Translations under genes and position numbers: made by a program
The notes under the pieces: model-generated
What the model was told of the DNA's origin: nothing
Database searches by the model: none
What the model saw: only the letters and a program-made list of their open reading frames with translations
In this document: positions 36,664 to 48,700 of the stretch, piece by piece
How positions within the stretch are numbered: position 1 is the first letter of the stretch
Layout: each line of letters opens with the position of its first letter
Source of the DNA: Plazaster borealis
Lineage: Eukaryota > Echinodermata > Asteroidea > Forcipulatida > Labidiasteridae
Assembly: GCA_021014325.1 (NCBI GenBank)
Contig: CM037463.1
Location: 2,046,001 to 2,110,000, forward strand
Reading direction: 5' to 3'
Length of the DNA: 64,000 nucleotides

Positions 36664-37859
36664 ATAAATCAATACACGTTAAACTTTACAGTTTATGTCT
36701 CATGGACAAGACCTTCACAAAATAACTAATAGCTGAAGTTAGTTAGTAGGCTGAAAAAATGGAGGGGGGCTATGATTGGGTTTCAATGTTGACCATCAAT
36801 TATAAATATAGTTATGACTAATGTAGTTAGAAAACGACTTTCATCCGTTGTCAGAGTTGAGTCGACAGGGGGCGTTCTGGGTGACAATTCTGTGGTCGTT
36901 TGTGTTCGAAATATGAAGTCACAGTCTATTAACAACATTTTTAGATGATTGTTCATTTTATGATGCAATACACAATGGTTTCTATAATAACACGAGATAT
37001 TTATAGTACGATACATTTATATAGCGCATAATGGGAGCCTTTATGCGCAACACAAAACATAAAATAATGAAATGAAATATATAAAGCAATATTTTCAAAA
37101 ATATAGAAGGGCTCTTTGATCATAACATTTAGTGGAAAAGGTACGGTAGTATACGCCAGTAGGGGTTGGCCAGCAGAACGAAGAGGATGAACAGGAATAT
37201 ATGTATGGAGAAGATCAGATATTTAGTCAGGAGATAGGCCATGAAGAGCTTTGTTACTTTGTCAGCACTGCACCTCCGTACAGATGCCATTCTTATCCAG
37301 TTCCATGCATCATTTGCATGTATTTTATGCCACGACCTAACATTAATAATATTAACTATTTTACTCCATGGTTCCTTCGGAATGCTGGATTTGAATAACA
37401 ATATTTTCGACCAATGTGAGACAGAAAATCGAAACTACTGAGGTGAAATCGAAGCACTCTAGATTTCAGTCAATTGCATGTATAATTAGGTTTGATTGTC
37501 GCGTTGACGGGCTGTAAGTGTCGGAGAAATCAAACGAATAGCGAGTCACCAATATTGTAATGTTGGCTGATTCTTTACGCTTACAAACTACGGATTCTTT
37601 GTAATTTATTGTGACCTGCCGTAAGTCGTATAAAACTGCTTGGCTTAATTAATGGCTTAATCTAGAACCATACTCGAGCAACGAGCATTACTTGGAAATC
37701 TTTTGGGTTGTAACATGATTCTGCTGAGCAAGAGATCTCTGTGCTTAGAAGCTTGACGAAACCGCACACTATACCATTTTCAGGAGTGTAAAAGCAATAG
37801 CACTGTGACCAGTAGGCTTCCAAACACCTGTGTGGTTAAAGCTGTGTACTGAGGTCATA
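36664..37859. other. Intergenic DNA, nothing recognised
   Basis: Overlapping open frames at 37129-37441 on both strands show no recognisable domain. No RNA gene or repeat family supported. Confidence 0.45.
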
Positions 37860-38012
37860 TGAGACTGTATGCTCCCGAGGGAGTTGAGAAAATTAGAAGA
37901 ATGGTCTAAGAGTATGCCCGATGAACAGGGATAATAATGTTGTAAAGCACCTTGATCTAGCTATAGGATTAAATGTGCGCTTTGTAAGAACCAATATGTT
38001 ATTATTATTTAA
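37860..38012 (+). mobile_element. SINE 3'-tail fragment
   Basis: Reads atgctcccgagggagttgag, then tatgcccgatgaacagggat, tgttgtaaagcaccttgatc and gtgcgctttgtaagaac with a TTATTATTATT end. A 'rule-out' style 3' tail of the form TAAAGC-CTTGA...GTGCGCT-T-TAAGAAC is typical of invertebrate SINEs. The tRNA-like head is missing. Confidence 0.5.
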
Positions 38013-38225
38013 CATATCAATTGCAGAGTGGAAAGAATAATGTAAACGTTAAAATGAACATAGGCCTATGTCGATGCACACTCCCCAACCGTCAGAATAT
38101 TTGAATTATTTTTATATCTCCACGTGCATGGACTACGAGTATAAGTTGGTAATCGCTTCCCCCACTCATTTCAACTGAATCTTCATACTTTACGCTGCAC
38201 ATTGTGAGAGTAAGTCGCATTATTT

Positions 38226-38640
38226 GTGGCGTGTCGTGGCCGAGCGGATTAGACTACCGGACTCAAGCTCTGGTGTTTCTGATCAGCAGAGTGTGGGTTC
38301 GAGTCCCGTTCGTGACACTGTGTCCTTAAGCAAGACACTTAACCATTATTGCTGCATCCTTCGGATGGGACGTAAAGCAGTGGTCCCGTGTGTTGTGTAA
38401 TGCACGCAAAACAACCCAGTGCACTTACCGTCAAGCGAAGGGGTTCGCCCTGGTGTTCCTGGTTTGATCGGCTGCATAGTGCGCCACAGCACATTGTAAA
38501 CCATTACATGGTGCTATGTTAGGGAATAAGTCCCATACTTCAAAACGTAGCTCTGCATACCTTGCAGGAAAACATACTGAGCGCTTTGAGGCGCCCATCG
38601 GGTGTGATAAAGCTCTATATCAAAACTCAGTATTATTATT
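38226..38640 (+). mobile_element. tRNA-Leu(CAA)-derived SINE
   Basis: The head folds like tRNA-Leu. It has an A box TGGCCGAGCGG (38237-38247), an anticodon arm CCGGA-CTCAAGC-TCTGG with anticodon CAA, a long variable arm, a B box GGTTCGAGTCC (38296-38306), and gtgtc...gacac acceptor complementarity. The body runs tccttaagcaagacacttaa, ccttcggatgggacgtaaag, with a 3' tail gagcgctttgaggcgcc, gataaagctctatatcaaaa and (ATT)n. The 415 bp length and tail identify a SINE, not a functional tRNA. Box A and B would be internal Pol III promoters. Confidence 0.85.
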
Positions 38641-38847
38641 GTGTTAAGATCATTGAATGAGAGCTTTGCGTCGCAATTTTTGTTCCCACACTGCCTTGTC
38701 AGTATCACCAGAATATTTAGTTTCGAGAGCTCTTAGCCGTTCGCATAGGGTAAATCACATTTACGAATTTGAAGTAGGATTTATCCTTCGCTGACGTAGA
38801 ACATTTTACTCTTCCTTAAAAGTTGTTTTATTAATTAATTAACAAGG

Positions 38848-38896
38848 AACCTGTTTAGTTGCATCGTACCACAGGATCGTTGCAACCAAACAGGTT
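38848..38896. repeat. 16 bp inverted repeat (hairpin)
   Basis: Arms AACCTGTTTAGTTGCA (38848-38863) and TGCAACCAAACAGGTT (38881-38896) pair at 15 of 16 positions around a 17-base loop. Class unknown. Confidence 0.75.
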
Positions 38897-39508
38897 AATA
38901 AGGTTTTGTTTTGCATTGTTTTCAACGTTTTTTTTTAATTATCTAAGTGTGTTAACATGTCCGGGTATTGACTGGAATAATTTAGGCTTATTTGTCTGCT
39001 TATTTATGAAGTTTTATAATTTGGTTTTATCTCCATTGACAATTATTGACATCCTGATTTTGTACACACAGGTTGGTGGCAGAGTTTTGTCCTGCCCCCT
39101 CAAACCAAATAATGGACCCCTGTTGATTGGTACCGTACCCCCTCTTGGGCGTGTGGCATGGTCCAGCTTAGGATAGCATGGCATATGGCTGACCGGTGTG
39201 TACGATGTGGTTAAGGCGATGGCAATGTTATGAGGCAGCACGTACTGCTGACAGCGACCTTCACTGCAGGGTTCGTAATAGAGTATCTTGCAATAATATG
39301 AAGTGTTCAAATACTACTATAATGTTGTCATTAAAGTAAGTTGTTTACTTTACAAATATCAACACTTTTACTCAGAGAAAAAAGTTTCAATGCATTTTTG
39401 TACTTTTTTTCTAAAAGTCAATGTTTATCTATTTTCAGAACTAAAGACAACTTTACTTTAGAATAGCCACCTTCACTGGACACCGTTCCCCATCTGTTCC
39501 ACTTGTAT

Positions 39509-39791
39509 TGTCAACACTTATCTCTTAGTTTGTGTTTTGTGGTCACGGTCTTGGAGGAGGAGCTTTTTTTCTCTCTCTCTCTGGGACCGCATCTTCAGCG
39601 GGTACCCTCCCCTCCTACCGTCTCGCAGTGCATCCTTAAGGGTCCTTCAGCCCCATCCTTCGCTCTGTACTCTGGTTGAGCAGTAACTTACTCGATTAAT
39701 GTTTAATAAACCGGGTAGCTGATTTCTCGGCTTTGAATCAGAGCGGGTTGGTCTTCTTGCCTAACAACGAAGTAAACTACATGGTGGTGAC
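39509..39791 (+). mobile_element. Probable LTR-retrotransposon LTR remnant with primer-binding-like site
   Basis: Begins TGTCAACAC and ends AACTACA at 39781, i.e. TGT...ACA. It has a CT-rich stretch, a central AATAAA (39705-39710), a T/G-rich end and is followed at once by TGGTGGTGAC (39782-39791), which resembles an initiator-site sequence after gypsy-type LTRs. No gag/pol follows. A solo or truncated LTR is the likeliest reading; the left boundary is weak. Confidence 0.4.
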
Positions 39792-42545
39792 TCAATATAT
39801 GTAGTTGCCATAGTAGCCGTGCAGAGTTTCTCAAATATTTGCTGAGTGTATTTGATTACGTTGCGGGGGTTGTTCGTATGAGCTGGAGAAATCCCTCTTG
39901 CCTTTCATCGGGTATTTTAATACCGCATACAATGTATAAACCACGGCTACCACGATGCTGGATATCTAAATCAGATATGAATGCAATGGTTGGATAGACT
40001 AAGACAAACTGATTGAAACTATATACTTTCTACAAATACTTGTAGAAACAGTCTAATTAAAATAACGATCTGTGTTATTGGTCTGGTGTAACTACCACAC
40101 CGGTGACTGGACCGCACTCGCTCGGGGGCTTCAGAACGCTCGTCCACCCCACGATCTCGCCACTGTTTGTCAAAGCCTCGACATACTGATGGCTAAATAC
40201 CGCCTGAATTACATAAACAAACAGCTCTGTTTGAGTTGCTATAGCTTCCACGAAGAGATTAATTTATTTTCTCTATGAACTTGTCAACAACTCTTCTCTG
40301 ATGATGCTTACACATCGTGAGGAAAAAGACGGACGCGGTATAATTTTTTTTTTTTTTTTTTTTAGAAGTCGGGGACTTGGGACGAGAGCGCTGTCTTTCT
40401 CCCATGGGGCCGAAACGGAAAGACGCTATGGTGACTTGGGTTTACACATTGGAAAATACAAACACATTTATGCCCGACTTGTGGTTTTGATCGTCAAGTC
40501 TTGACACTTCTCGCTTTATTGTAATGAGTGTCTGACAAGTTTTATGCAAGAGCGTTGATGGCCTTGTAGTTCAAAATCACAACTGGGGCTCTTTCGAAGC
40601 CAGTGAAATTTGCTGGATAGTTAATTATAGGCCAATACGCCGGGCCCTTCTGAGGAAACAGAGAGACATAGAAACAGAGAGAGACAAATCTCAAGCCGAA
40701 TCTTGAGGCATTCGAGCCAATTGCTTCTGCATTCGTGTGTGGGGGTGGGGGGGGGAGGGGGATTACCACAAACGAAAAGTTTACCATACATTTCAGAATA
40801 TCAATAGAGACTTGCGTCCAGATTATTTATTTCGTGTGATTTGGCCGGGGTCGTAACGGCGCGGGGGGGGGGGGGGTTGTCGGTCGGAAAACATTTTAAA
40901 ACCACTATTAACATTTCAAAGGAAACCTTTACCATGACAAACATGCCTTTTGGGTGATTTAAACTAGCACATGGTTACGGACAACTCCTTTGCCCCGTGG
41001 TCTTGGTCTTTGTTCCCTTGTAGTTATTTGATTTGCCCGTACTAAACAAGAAAACGGCGTGTCCCTTACAAAGATGACATTTTCCTGCACATTATTGTGT
41101 GTAAAATCTGAGACTAAAAACGTTCGCGTTACATGCAGTACATGTGCCAAATCTGAGAGGAGTTTTTGTAAAAGCATTTCTACAGTATTCGGTAACATTT
41201 TTATGTACACAAATCTTTAAAAGTGTGCTACCATACACGTCAACATACTGTGCTAAAAAGATGCAATTCATCGACCATGTAAAGACATCTTTTTTAAAAA
41301 CCAGGGGTTACAGTGTTAAGGGTATCTGTTTTGGGAAGAAGTGTTGACGTTATTCAATGGTAAATCGGTTGATGGAACGATGTTACATGCGCGTCTGTTA
41401 ATGCAGAGTATAACGCGTGGCAGGACTTCAACCTCCCGAACACTACTCTGCAAGACCCCCTTCATTTTATATCACGGGGCATGGTAAACAGTCTCACGTG
41501 CGGAACAGCACTGAGCAGAGAATGGTAATAATGCGTGCGGGTCGTCTGTAACGAACACCAAACGGCTCCAAACTCTTCTCGGTATCATAGGGGAGGCACT
41601 TTTGTCTTTGTGGGGGCCCTGAAATCATTGGGTTTGTTTTCATTTTTTGTTTGGTGAAACCGTCTGGATTGTATGGGAAATCTGTCGAACTGGTCAAGTC
41701 TCAGAGATGAGCGTACGTCAGGCCTTACAACCCATATGGCCGATAGATAAAAAGGCCTATTTTCTACGACGGATTGATTCTAAGTGGCCTAAATATTGTA
41801 ACATTTGTTCCATTTAGACATAAGGGGACTGTATACCAAGAATCAATCTCTGTCAGGCACTGTTGATTCACTTACAAGGAATACAACAAAATAACAAAAC
41901 AGTCTCTGATACGATTCCATATGTTTCCACTCTACAGAATTAGTTAATCACAATGGAGAGGGTAAACTTTGGTCCGATTATTTATTCAAAGCATTTCTAC
42001 CTTAAACAAACCATCGTGGATCACCCCGCAGTGGAAAATCTGCGGCTTCTAATGGAATTATTTTTGAACGCCACTATATGTCTTCGAAAAATTCAACAAC
42101 TTGTCCGGTTCCCTGTCCTTAGTGTTGATTGGAGCACAGCTACCCAAAGAGGTAACAGACTATATTCCTGTCCAGTTTGAGTCCCGCAGATTTGTGTTTG
42201 AGGCAGAACAAAATCGCAGCTCGCTGATGAAGATCTATTGTTGGGTACTTGCTCTTATCTTTTTTTCTCCAAATTAACAGTGTCTTGAAAGATCAGAACG
42301 TCTCACTCAATTCGCTAGCAGAGAAGAGTGGGATAAACAAGTTATCTTATCCAATTTCCAGGTTGGCCAATCAGGAGAGCCGAGAAACAAAAAAGATGGA
42401 TCAACTTGAAGCTGTTAAAAATAAAACTGGAAATTGTCAATTATGGGTCAGATTCCAAACTTGTGAAAAAGGGAAAAAAGGTGTGAGATTTCAAAGGGAA
42501 ACGAATATCTAATTTTACTTTTTGTTGTGTTTCTCTCGTACAAAT
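39792..42545. other. Intergenic DNA, no gene recognised
   Basis: Includes poly-T (about 40347-40363) and poly-G (40862-40874) tracts. Several 67-83 codon open frames on both strands lack domains. No RNA gene supported. Confidence 0.45.
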
Positions 42546-42735
42546 CAGTGGAGTAACCGGGAGGGGGAGGGGGCAGGGGACAGGGGAACCCTTTGCCCCA
42601 CTTGTACCACAAATGAGATTGCAAAAAACTGCACAAATGGATGGTTCGATACATTAAATAGCCCTCCTCTTTATAATTTATGTCTTTATCCCCCACCCCA
42701 AATGAAAATGTCAACTTGTCAGCTTAAACTTTGTA
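42546..42735 (+). mobile_element. Interspersed repeat, family F, copy 2
   Basis: Reads agtggagtaaccgg, a G-rich run, ccctttgccccacttgtacc, aatgagattgcaaaa, gcacaaatggatggttcgat and ttatgtctttatcccccacc, collinear with the minus-strand copy at 12095-12318. Confidence 0.6.
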
Positions 42736-43174
42736 GCAATTTAGCCCCTGGGCTACAAATGCATTGTTTTAATAAACCAGAAATAATAATGACAAAAATT
42801 AAGTTACTGCTACCAATCCATTTTAATGGAAATGCAAATCTATAAAGTAAAAAACCCAATAATACACATTTATATTCACTTTCCCATCAGAAAATATCAC
42901 AGAAGGATTAGATTTGTTTATGTTATACTTTGCTTAAACAAACTGCTTTTTATCAAGCACCTTTTCAAGTCATAGTCAGTGTCATCACTTTCTCGAAAAT
43001 GACATGGTGTATAACTCTCTTTTTTTAAGTCTCAAGTTGAGTTCTTATTTAGACACATCATGTTTAATTGTTGTAAATCACATGGTTATTAATGGTGCAT
43101 CATCATTTAATAACTACCCCACCTTTACTGAAAGTGTACCCATATTCAATGCGCTGTATGATATATTTTGATTC

Positions 43175-43340
43175 TACACTGCAAAAACTGGGGTGTTAAA
43201 ATTGACACCATGGGTGTTGTCACCATAGATACCCAAGAGAGAATAAAAAAATATAATAGGGTGTTAAAATAACACCAATGTAATCATGCTGGCAGAAATC
43301 AGTGTTATTTTAACACCCTATGGTGTAAATTTTGTTTACA
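43175..43340 (-). mobile_element. Inverted-repeat MITE, family C, truncated copy
   Basis: Left end tacactgcaaaaactggggt with gttaaaattgacaccatggg. The interior (caccaatgtaatcatgctgg, cagaaatcagtgttatttta) runs in the reverse direction relative to the copies at 3740 and 8853, so this copy is inverted. It stops after tggtgtaaattttg; the far terminal repeat is missing. Confidence 0.75.
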
Positions 43341-44707
43341 AGAACATTCTCAGAAAATAATGTCTTCTTTTCCTCTTTTTCTTTGAATGGATTTCAAGTA
43401 GACTAGAGGATCACACTTTAATGTTATTTTAGTCATTACCATAAAATTAAATTTTGGTGAGGATTTTAAGCAATCATAAACCGTTTTTACAATTGCATTT
43501 GAAAAGAAAATTTATATTATTAAGCATTTTAAAGTTCAGAAGATAAACAAATCTTGCGGGAGTAATTTTTTTCCAGAAAGTATTTGAACTGACAACGAAC
43601 TTTAGATGTACTTATCAAATAAAGATGTTTGTGAAACTTTACCGATTTGTTCCTAAACTGGTTATCTCAGCTGGATGGATGACTTGATTTTTTTTCAGTG
43701 TTGTTTTTTCCTTTCTGTACTGATGTGTAAATCTAGAAGCACGAACACGAATCGTTAGTAAAATGTCTCTGTACTGAGACCGATAAAAGAACAGGGGGTT
43801 ATACCGAGCCCGCCTTTATGCAAAGTGGCTCATCGGTCATCATTACAGGGCAAGGCAAAGCATTTCGACCCATTAGAAAGTAGTGATCGTGATAGGGGCG
43901 GGGGGCATCGTGTATGATAACATTATTGATTCTATAATATACGGTACACACACAAATCAGGATTTTTTTATCCTGATGAGAACGCACATCTGGCTGCAAA
44001 AAGGGCGAAAAGTGGAACCAAGCTTACCACGTTTGACCTACTTGTATTCTCCCGTCTTATCTATATGCGTGATCTTGTAATGACGAATTGGGTGAATTTA
44101 CAACCATATTTCTCTGCCGTCAATCTGACAACAAAGCCGACCGTGTTTTCCATGAGGGGACCACGGGTCGTGGAGGGATGTAAATCCCGGTGGGGACCGC
44201 ACCCCTGCGAGGCATGTAGGCCTACTGTGTATTCTAACGACATGTATGAAAGAAATGTCTTAGGCCAACTCATTTCATGCAAAGTGTGTTGCTTTGAATC
44301 AAATAACTTTTCGGATGCAATCCTCAGAATGTGCAGTAAAAAAAAAAAAAAAAAAAAAAATGGAATCTCATCAGAATTTGATGGAAAAGGAAAATATATC
44401 AATATTTCCCAATTCCCAGTTTAACATCTATTATTTCCCAATTCATTCTACCACAGTTCACTATAATAGCTAATGGAGTTGAGGACAACACTGTCTTTGA
44501 TATTGAACCTTAGTCGGTTTGCAGCCTCCGTTATAAGATGGATCTCCTAACTGTGGTGAACCGCGGACACCCAGCTAACTTGAGAGGGTACGTTGGTAAA
44601 CCACACGGGTCTTATAAAAATGATAGATCTTACTATGTTCAGACCGCGTAAATTGCACAACTTTACACCTGCATGGCGAGATCTTGTATACAGTGGGTGT
44701 GTGACTG

Positions 44708-45092
44708 TTAAAGGTTTTATACAGGATTGGTGATGATCCAAAAAACCATAATTGTTTAATTTTAGTCTAAACGTTTACTGATTCAGAAGTTCATACTACT
44801 AGACCCATGTTTCTGTGTAATATTTCCCTCTGAAATAAAGTCATATTCGGGAAAAATGTATCTGAAAACCTAAACAAACGCAACAGCTAATTTAGGTTGT
44901 TACAACCAAAATTAAAGGCAACGTGTTCTTGCTGAAAATTGTGCATGGTTTTTCACTATTTTCTCCTGACTCACACAACGGATTAAGCCAAAATGTTCAC
45001 AGGTTTGTTATTTCATGTAGCTTATCACACAAAACATGAACACTGTCTGCGACTATTTTGTTAGCTCTACCAGTCCTGTATAATCCCTTAAA
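44708..45092 (+). mobile_element. TTAA-type MITE, family B, full-length copy
   Basis: Starts ttaaaggttttatacaggat and ends cagtcctgtataatccctta. It is collinear with 2447-2832 throughout, including tttccctctgaaataaagtc, tgtgcatggttttt and gttcacaggtttgttatttc. About 385 bp, non-coding. Confidence 0.82.
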
Positions 45093-45682
45093 GAGAATGT
45101 CTAAAATTCGGGACCTCATATTCACGTTCCATGTGAAACACCACCTTCAATATAAATAGGTTATGTTTACCTGGAACGCCACCTTCGGCAAAAATCATCG
45201 AACGGTGACACGAACAGCTACAAGTTCCTTCGGGAACGCACTATGTCTTCGAAATGAGCGTTCTAAGTTGAACAGGAACGGTTTGAGTGAAAGCCGTTCA
45301 CCGATGACGTAAAATACCCAGCTCATTCTTTCCGTTTAAACTCTCAGTATCACATTGGAACTGAAACTGTATCCAAATTAATTACCAATTTACAACACTT
45401 TATTAACAAGTAACCATTATTAACCCAAAACAAATAAATATTAATAACAAATCGTTTAATTCAAAAATTATAAAAAGACCTATGATGTAACGACTATGAG
45501 CTTCTGTACCGAAACTACCCATTAACTTGTTTCATCTTTATCGATACAATAATCGACGCTTCGCATTACTGACACACTGATTTCAGAATACGAGTAAATT
45601 AGTAAAATTTGTTCCTGCTGAAACATTTATACGCGAAGGCCAAAACCGAATAGATTTATTCTGGGTAAACAAGTGCAACAAC

Positions 45683-45709
45683 AATTCAATTCAATTCAAT
45701 TCAATTCAA
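45683..45709. repeat. (AATTC)n pentanucleotide microsatellite
   Basis: Five tandem AATTC units, then a diverged unit. Confidence 0.85.
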
Positions 45710-48700
45710 CTCGACCTTTATTTCCATATTAGTGAAAAAAGGAGAACAATAAACGAATTAGAACAATTATTTAAATCAAAAACAATCAAGAACTGGTTCA
45801 GAGAAAAATAAATAAATAATGAAAACAATAAATAATGACATGGAAATAATATAATGAAATGGATACGGAGCAAACCAATATGGGGGCATTTTCAGAAGCC
45901 AAAATGAGGCTTGTATTGAAATGCCCACTGACAAATACAAAACGAAACAAACAAATAAAAGTATAAACAAAAGCAAAAAACAAACAAATACTAACATCAT
46001 AACTGAACAACGACGTCTGAATTGTTGTAAACATGCGGATTTGTTGCTGTTGTTGTTGTTGTTGTTTTTTGCACCCATCTCATCCATTTGTCTCTATCTC
46101 AGTCAATTGGATCCTGTGATTAATATTTTACAAATTACACGTGGTAATTGTTCTAGGGCTATCTCTTTATTCAGTTAATTTGCAGAGTTGAAGAAGTCGG
46201 ACACTTTCCTTAGATTCACAGATTAAGCAATGATATATCAATGGCTTTTCTGTGATCAATTCAATACAAAGCTAGATGCATAACAATGTGCCCTGCAAAC
46301 ATTCACGTGTGCCCAATTAGGAAGAGGTAAGCATTTGGTGCATGAAATTACTCACCAAAAGCACGAGGCATCACCTCTAAAGCAACGACAATTTTCACTA
46401 TGAGAATAACAAAATTAATATAGATATATCTTGCCAATTTAAGCCTTCTTAAAACCTCCCCCGAAGGACTAGGCAGACGAGCATAACCCGACTTGACTTA
46501 CGCCCCTTTAGGCGTCACGAGTTTGACATTGACCAATCATGTTTCATTTAACATCCAGCCACTCACAGCGGTCGGTCTATAGTGCCGGGGCATTGACCAA
46601 TCACATTTGATTTACGGACGGACGACGGAACGACAATGCTAGGTTGTCGCCCTTCTGATGTCGGAAATGAATTTATCTGCGCCCCCTTTTTTAATAACGG
46701 ACAGTTTAGCATCAATGTCAGATTGAAACGTAGAGTCTGCTGCCACCAAGAGTCAGGACTGAAAATTATAAGTGATAGGAAACAAATAATAACATACAAC
46801 TATTGGCTATGTGTGAGTGCATCGACGCAGAATATAATCGCGATGTGAAATCTGGACTATTCCATTTCCCGAGACGAGGGTCACCCTCGTTAAATATGGT
46901 TTTAAATAAAAATAAAACAATTAAAACAAACAACCATCATACACAAAGCTCGATGCGCTTTACAACATTAAATAGCAGATAATTAGGTAATTATAAACGC
47001 ACAGGGAACCACCTTCAAGAAAAAATAAATAAATACAAAAATATATTTCTTCTAAACATTTCGCTCCTTAACCTTAATCTTAGTCATGTTCCCTTTGTGT
47101 TACAGTAACGGTTCCTATAATATACTGAATAATGAACCTGGCTGCGTTTTCTGTCAAGCCTTTCTCCGGATGAATGGGCGGGATTTTAAAGATGGTTGGA
47201 CTGCAATAAAGAAAAGATAGCTACAGTGTCAATTGATATTAGTTCATTCTTCTCCAAAGAAAACGTTAGCCCTCATTATTTTATTCACTAGATAATTGTC
47301 AGCATCATGTTTTGATTATTAGCATTGCAATATTAAATCTATAATCAAAATTAATTATTTTGTTCAGTCACAATAAATAGCCACAATACAAAGCGCAATG
47401 GTAGTAAGTGTAAAATTACAACGTGTGCACGACACTAAACATAGAGAAAATAAAATGTAAACCTACAACATTTTATGTAAATCAAAGATTTAAAGGTTGT
47501 GACTTTGATGGATTATTGAAAAGGGGTCCAATAATTTGCCCCTGGGGTTGTTGACTTTCAAGCTCGAGCATTTTGGGTACACCAGCCCTCCATGTGGCCC
47601 CATTTTGCAGAAAATTGTGGGGCAATTTGTCTAAGATGGAGCCTGGTAAGTTTAGTAGTTCAGGGGCGTTTTCATTTTTTATGAGCATAGATCAAATTTT
47701 CTATGGCTAACCTACTAAAAATGTATAAGAAAATTTAAGTTTAGTTGTCAGCAAAGCAATCATCTTTGATTTATTTTCAAGAGGTTGGGAGACTTCAAAT
47801 ATTTGTTTTAGTATTTTATAATATTTAGCATTTTACAGTTTGGTTGCTACGGAAAGCTTGTTTGATGTGGTGAACCGCAATGTGTGCATTTCTCTGGTCT
47901 AGCGCCCCCTATTGCCAGTTAACTGCAGTAACTCTTGCGCTCTGTGATAATTTTATGCACACTGTGTATATTATTGTATACACGATCATTTGCAAAGGGT
48001 AAGTGATGGGTTTGAACAAGATTACATTTTAATTTGTAATTATTTAGTGGTTACATAGCATCTGTTGACTAATGTGGCAATGGCTGGGTTTGCTTAAACT
48101 ACATTTTAATTTCGGCTCTAGTACTGTTATCGTAAAATGCTATTCTGAAAACACTTCTATTTTGGTCACGTGTGCTACCACGGTGTATAAGAACATGTAC
48201 ATCAATTGTATATCATTTGCAGTTTTATTTTAATAAATGCAAAGTCTACTAATGAAGTCTGAGTGATTTATGTTTTTATGATTTTTTTTAAAATAATTAT
48301 ATTTTAACTTAATGTATGTTTTAGTTTTAAAAGAAATGAAATTCGTAATGTACCGTTATGTTCCTAATTTCCATCTCAAAGATAAAACATAGAGCTCGCC
48401 TTCCCCCCTCACACCTTGAAGAGATTCATGCTCCGATTATAAATCCCGATCCCCTTTGGATTCCAACAAATCGGCTCTTCACAAGGGATTAAAGATTTCC
48501 AAATCCCGTCTCGTTTTAACAGGTCATGGTAATTTTTAGTCCACTTAACTCTAAAAAATGGAGTAATGGATTATAACGTAGGCGGTTAAAGCGAACCTGA
48601 CATCGAATGGCCACGTAAAGGCAGCGAGAGTCCATATTAATTGTGCATGTGCTAATACATAAAACGCAGGCACTGGATAATTGCTCCTCCAAGAAACAGC

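Noticed and set aside
38226..38310. Functional tRNA-Leu gene
   Set aside because: The tRNA-like part is diverged and continuous with a SINE body and tail.
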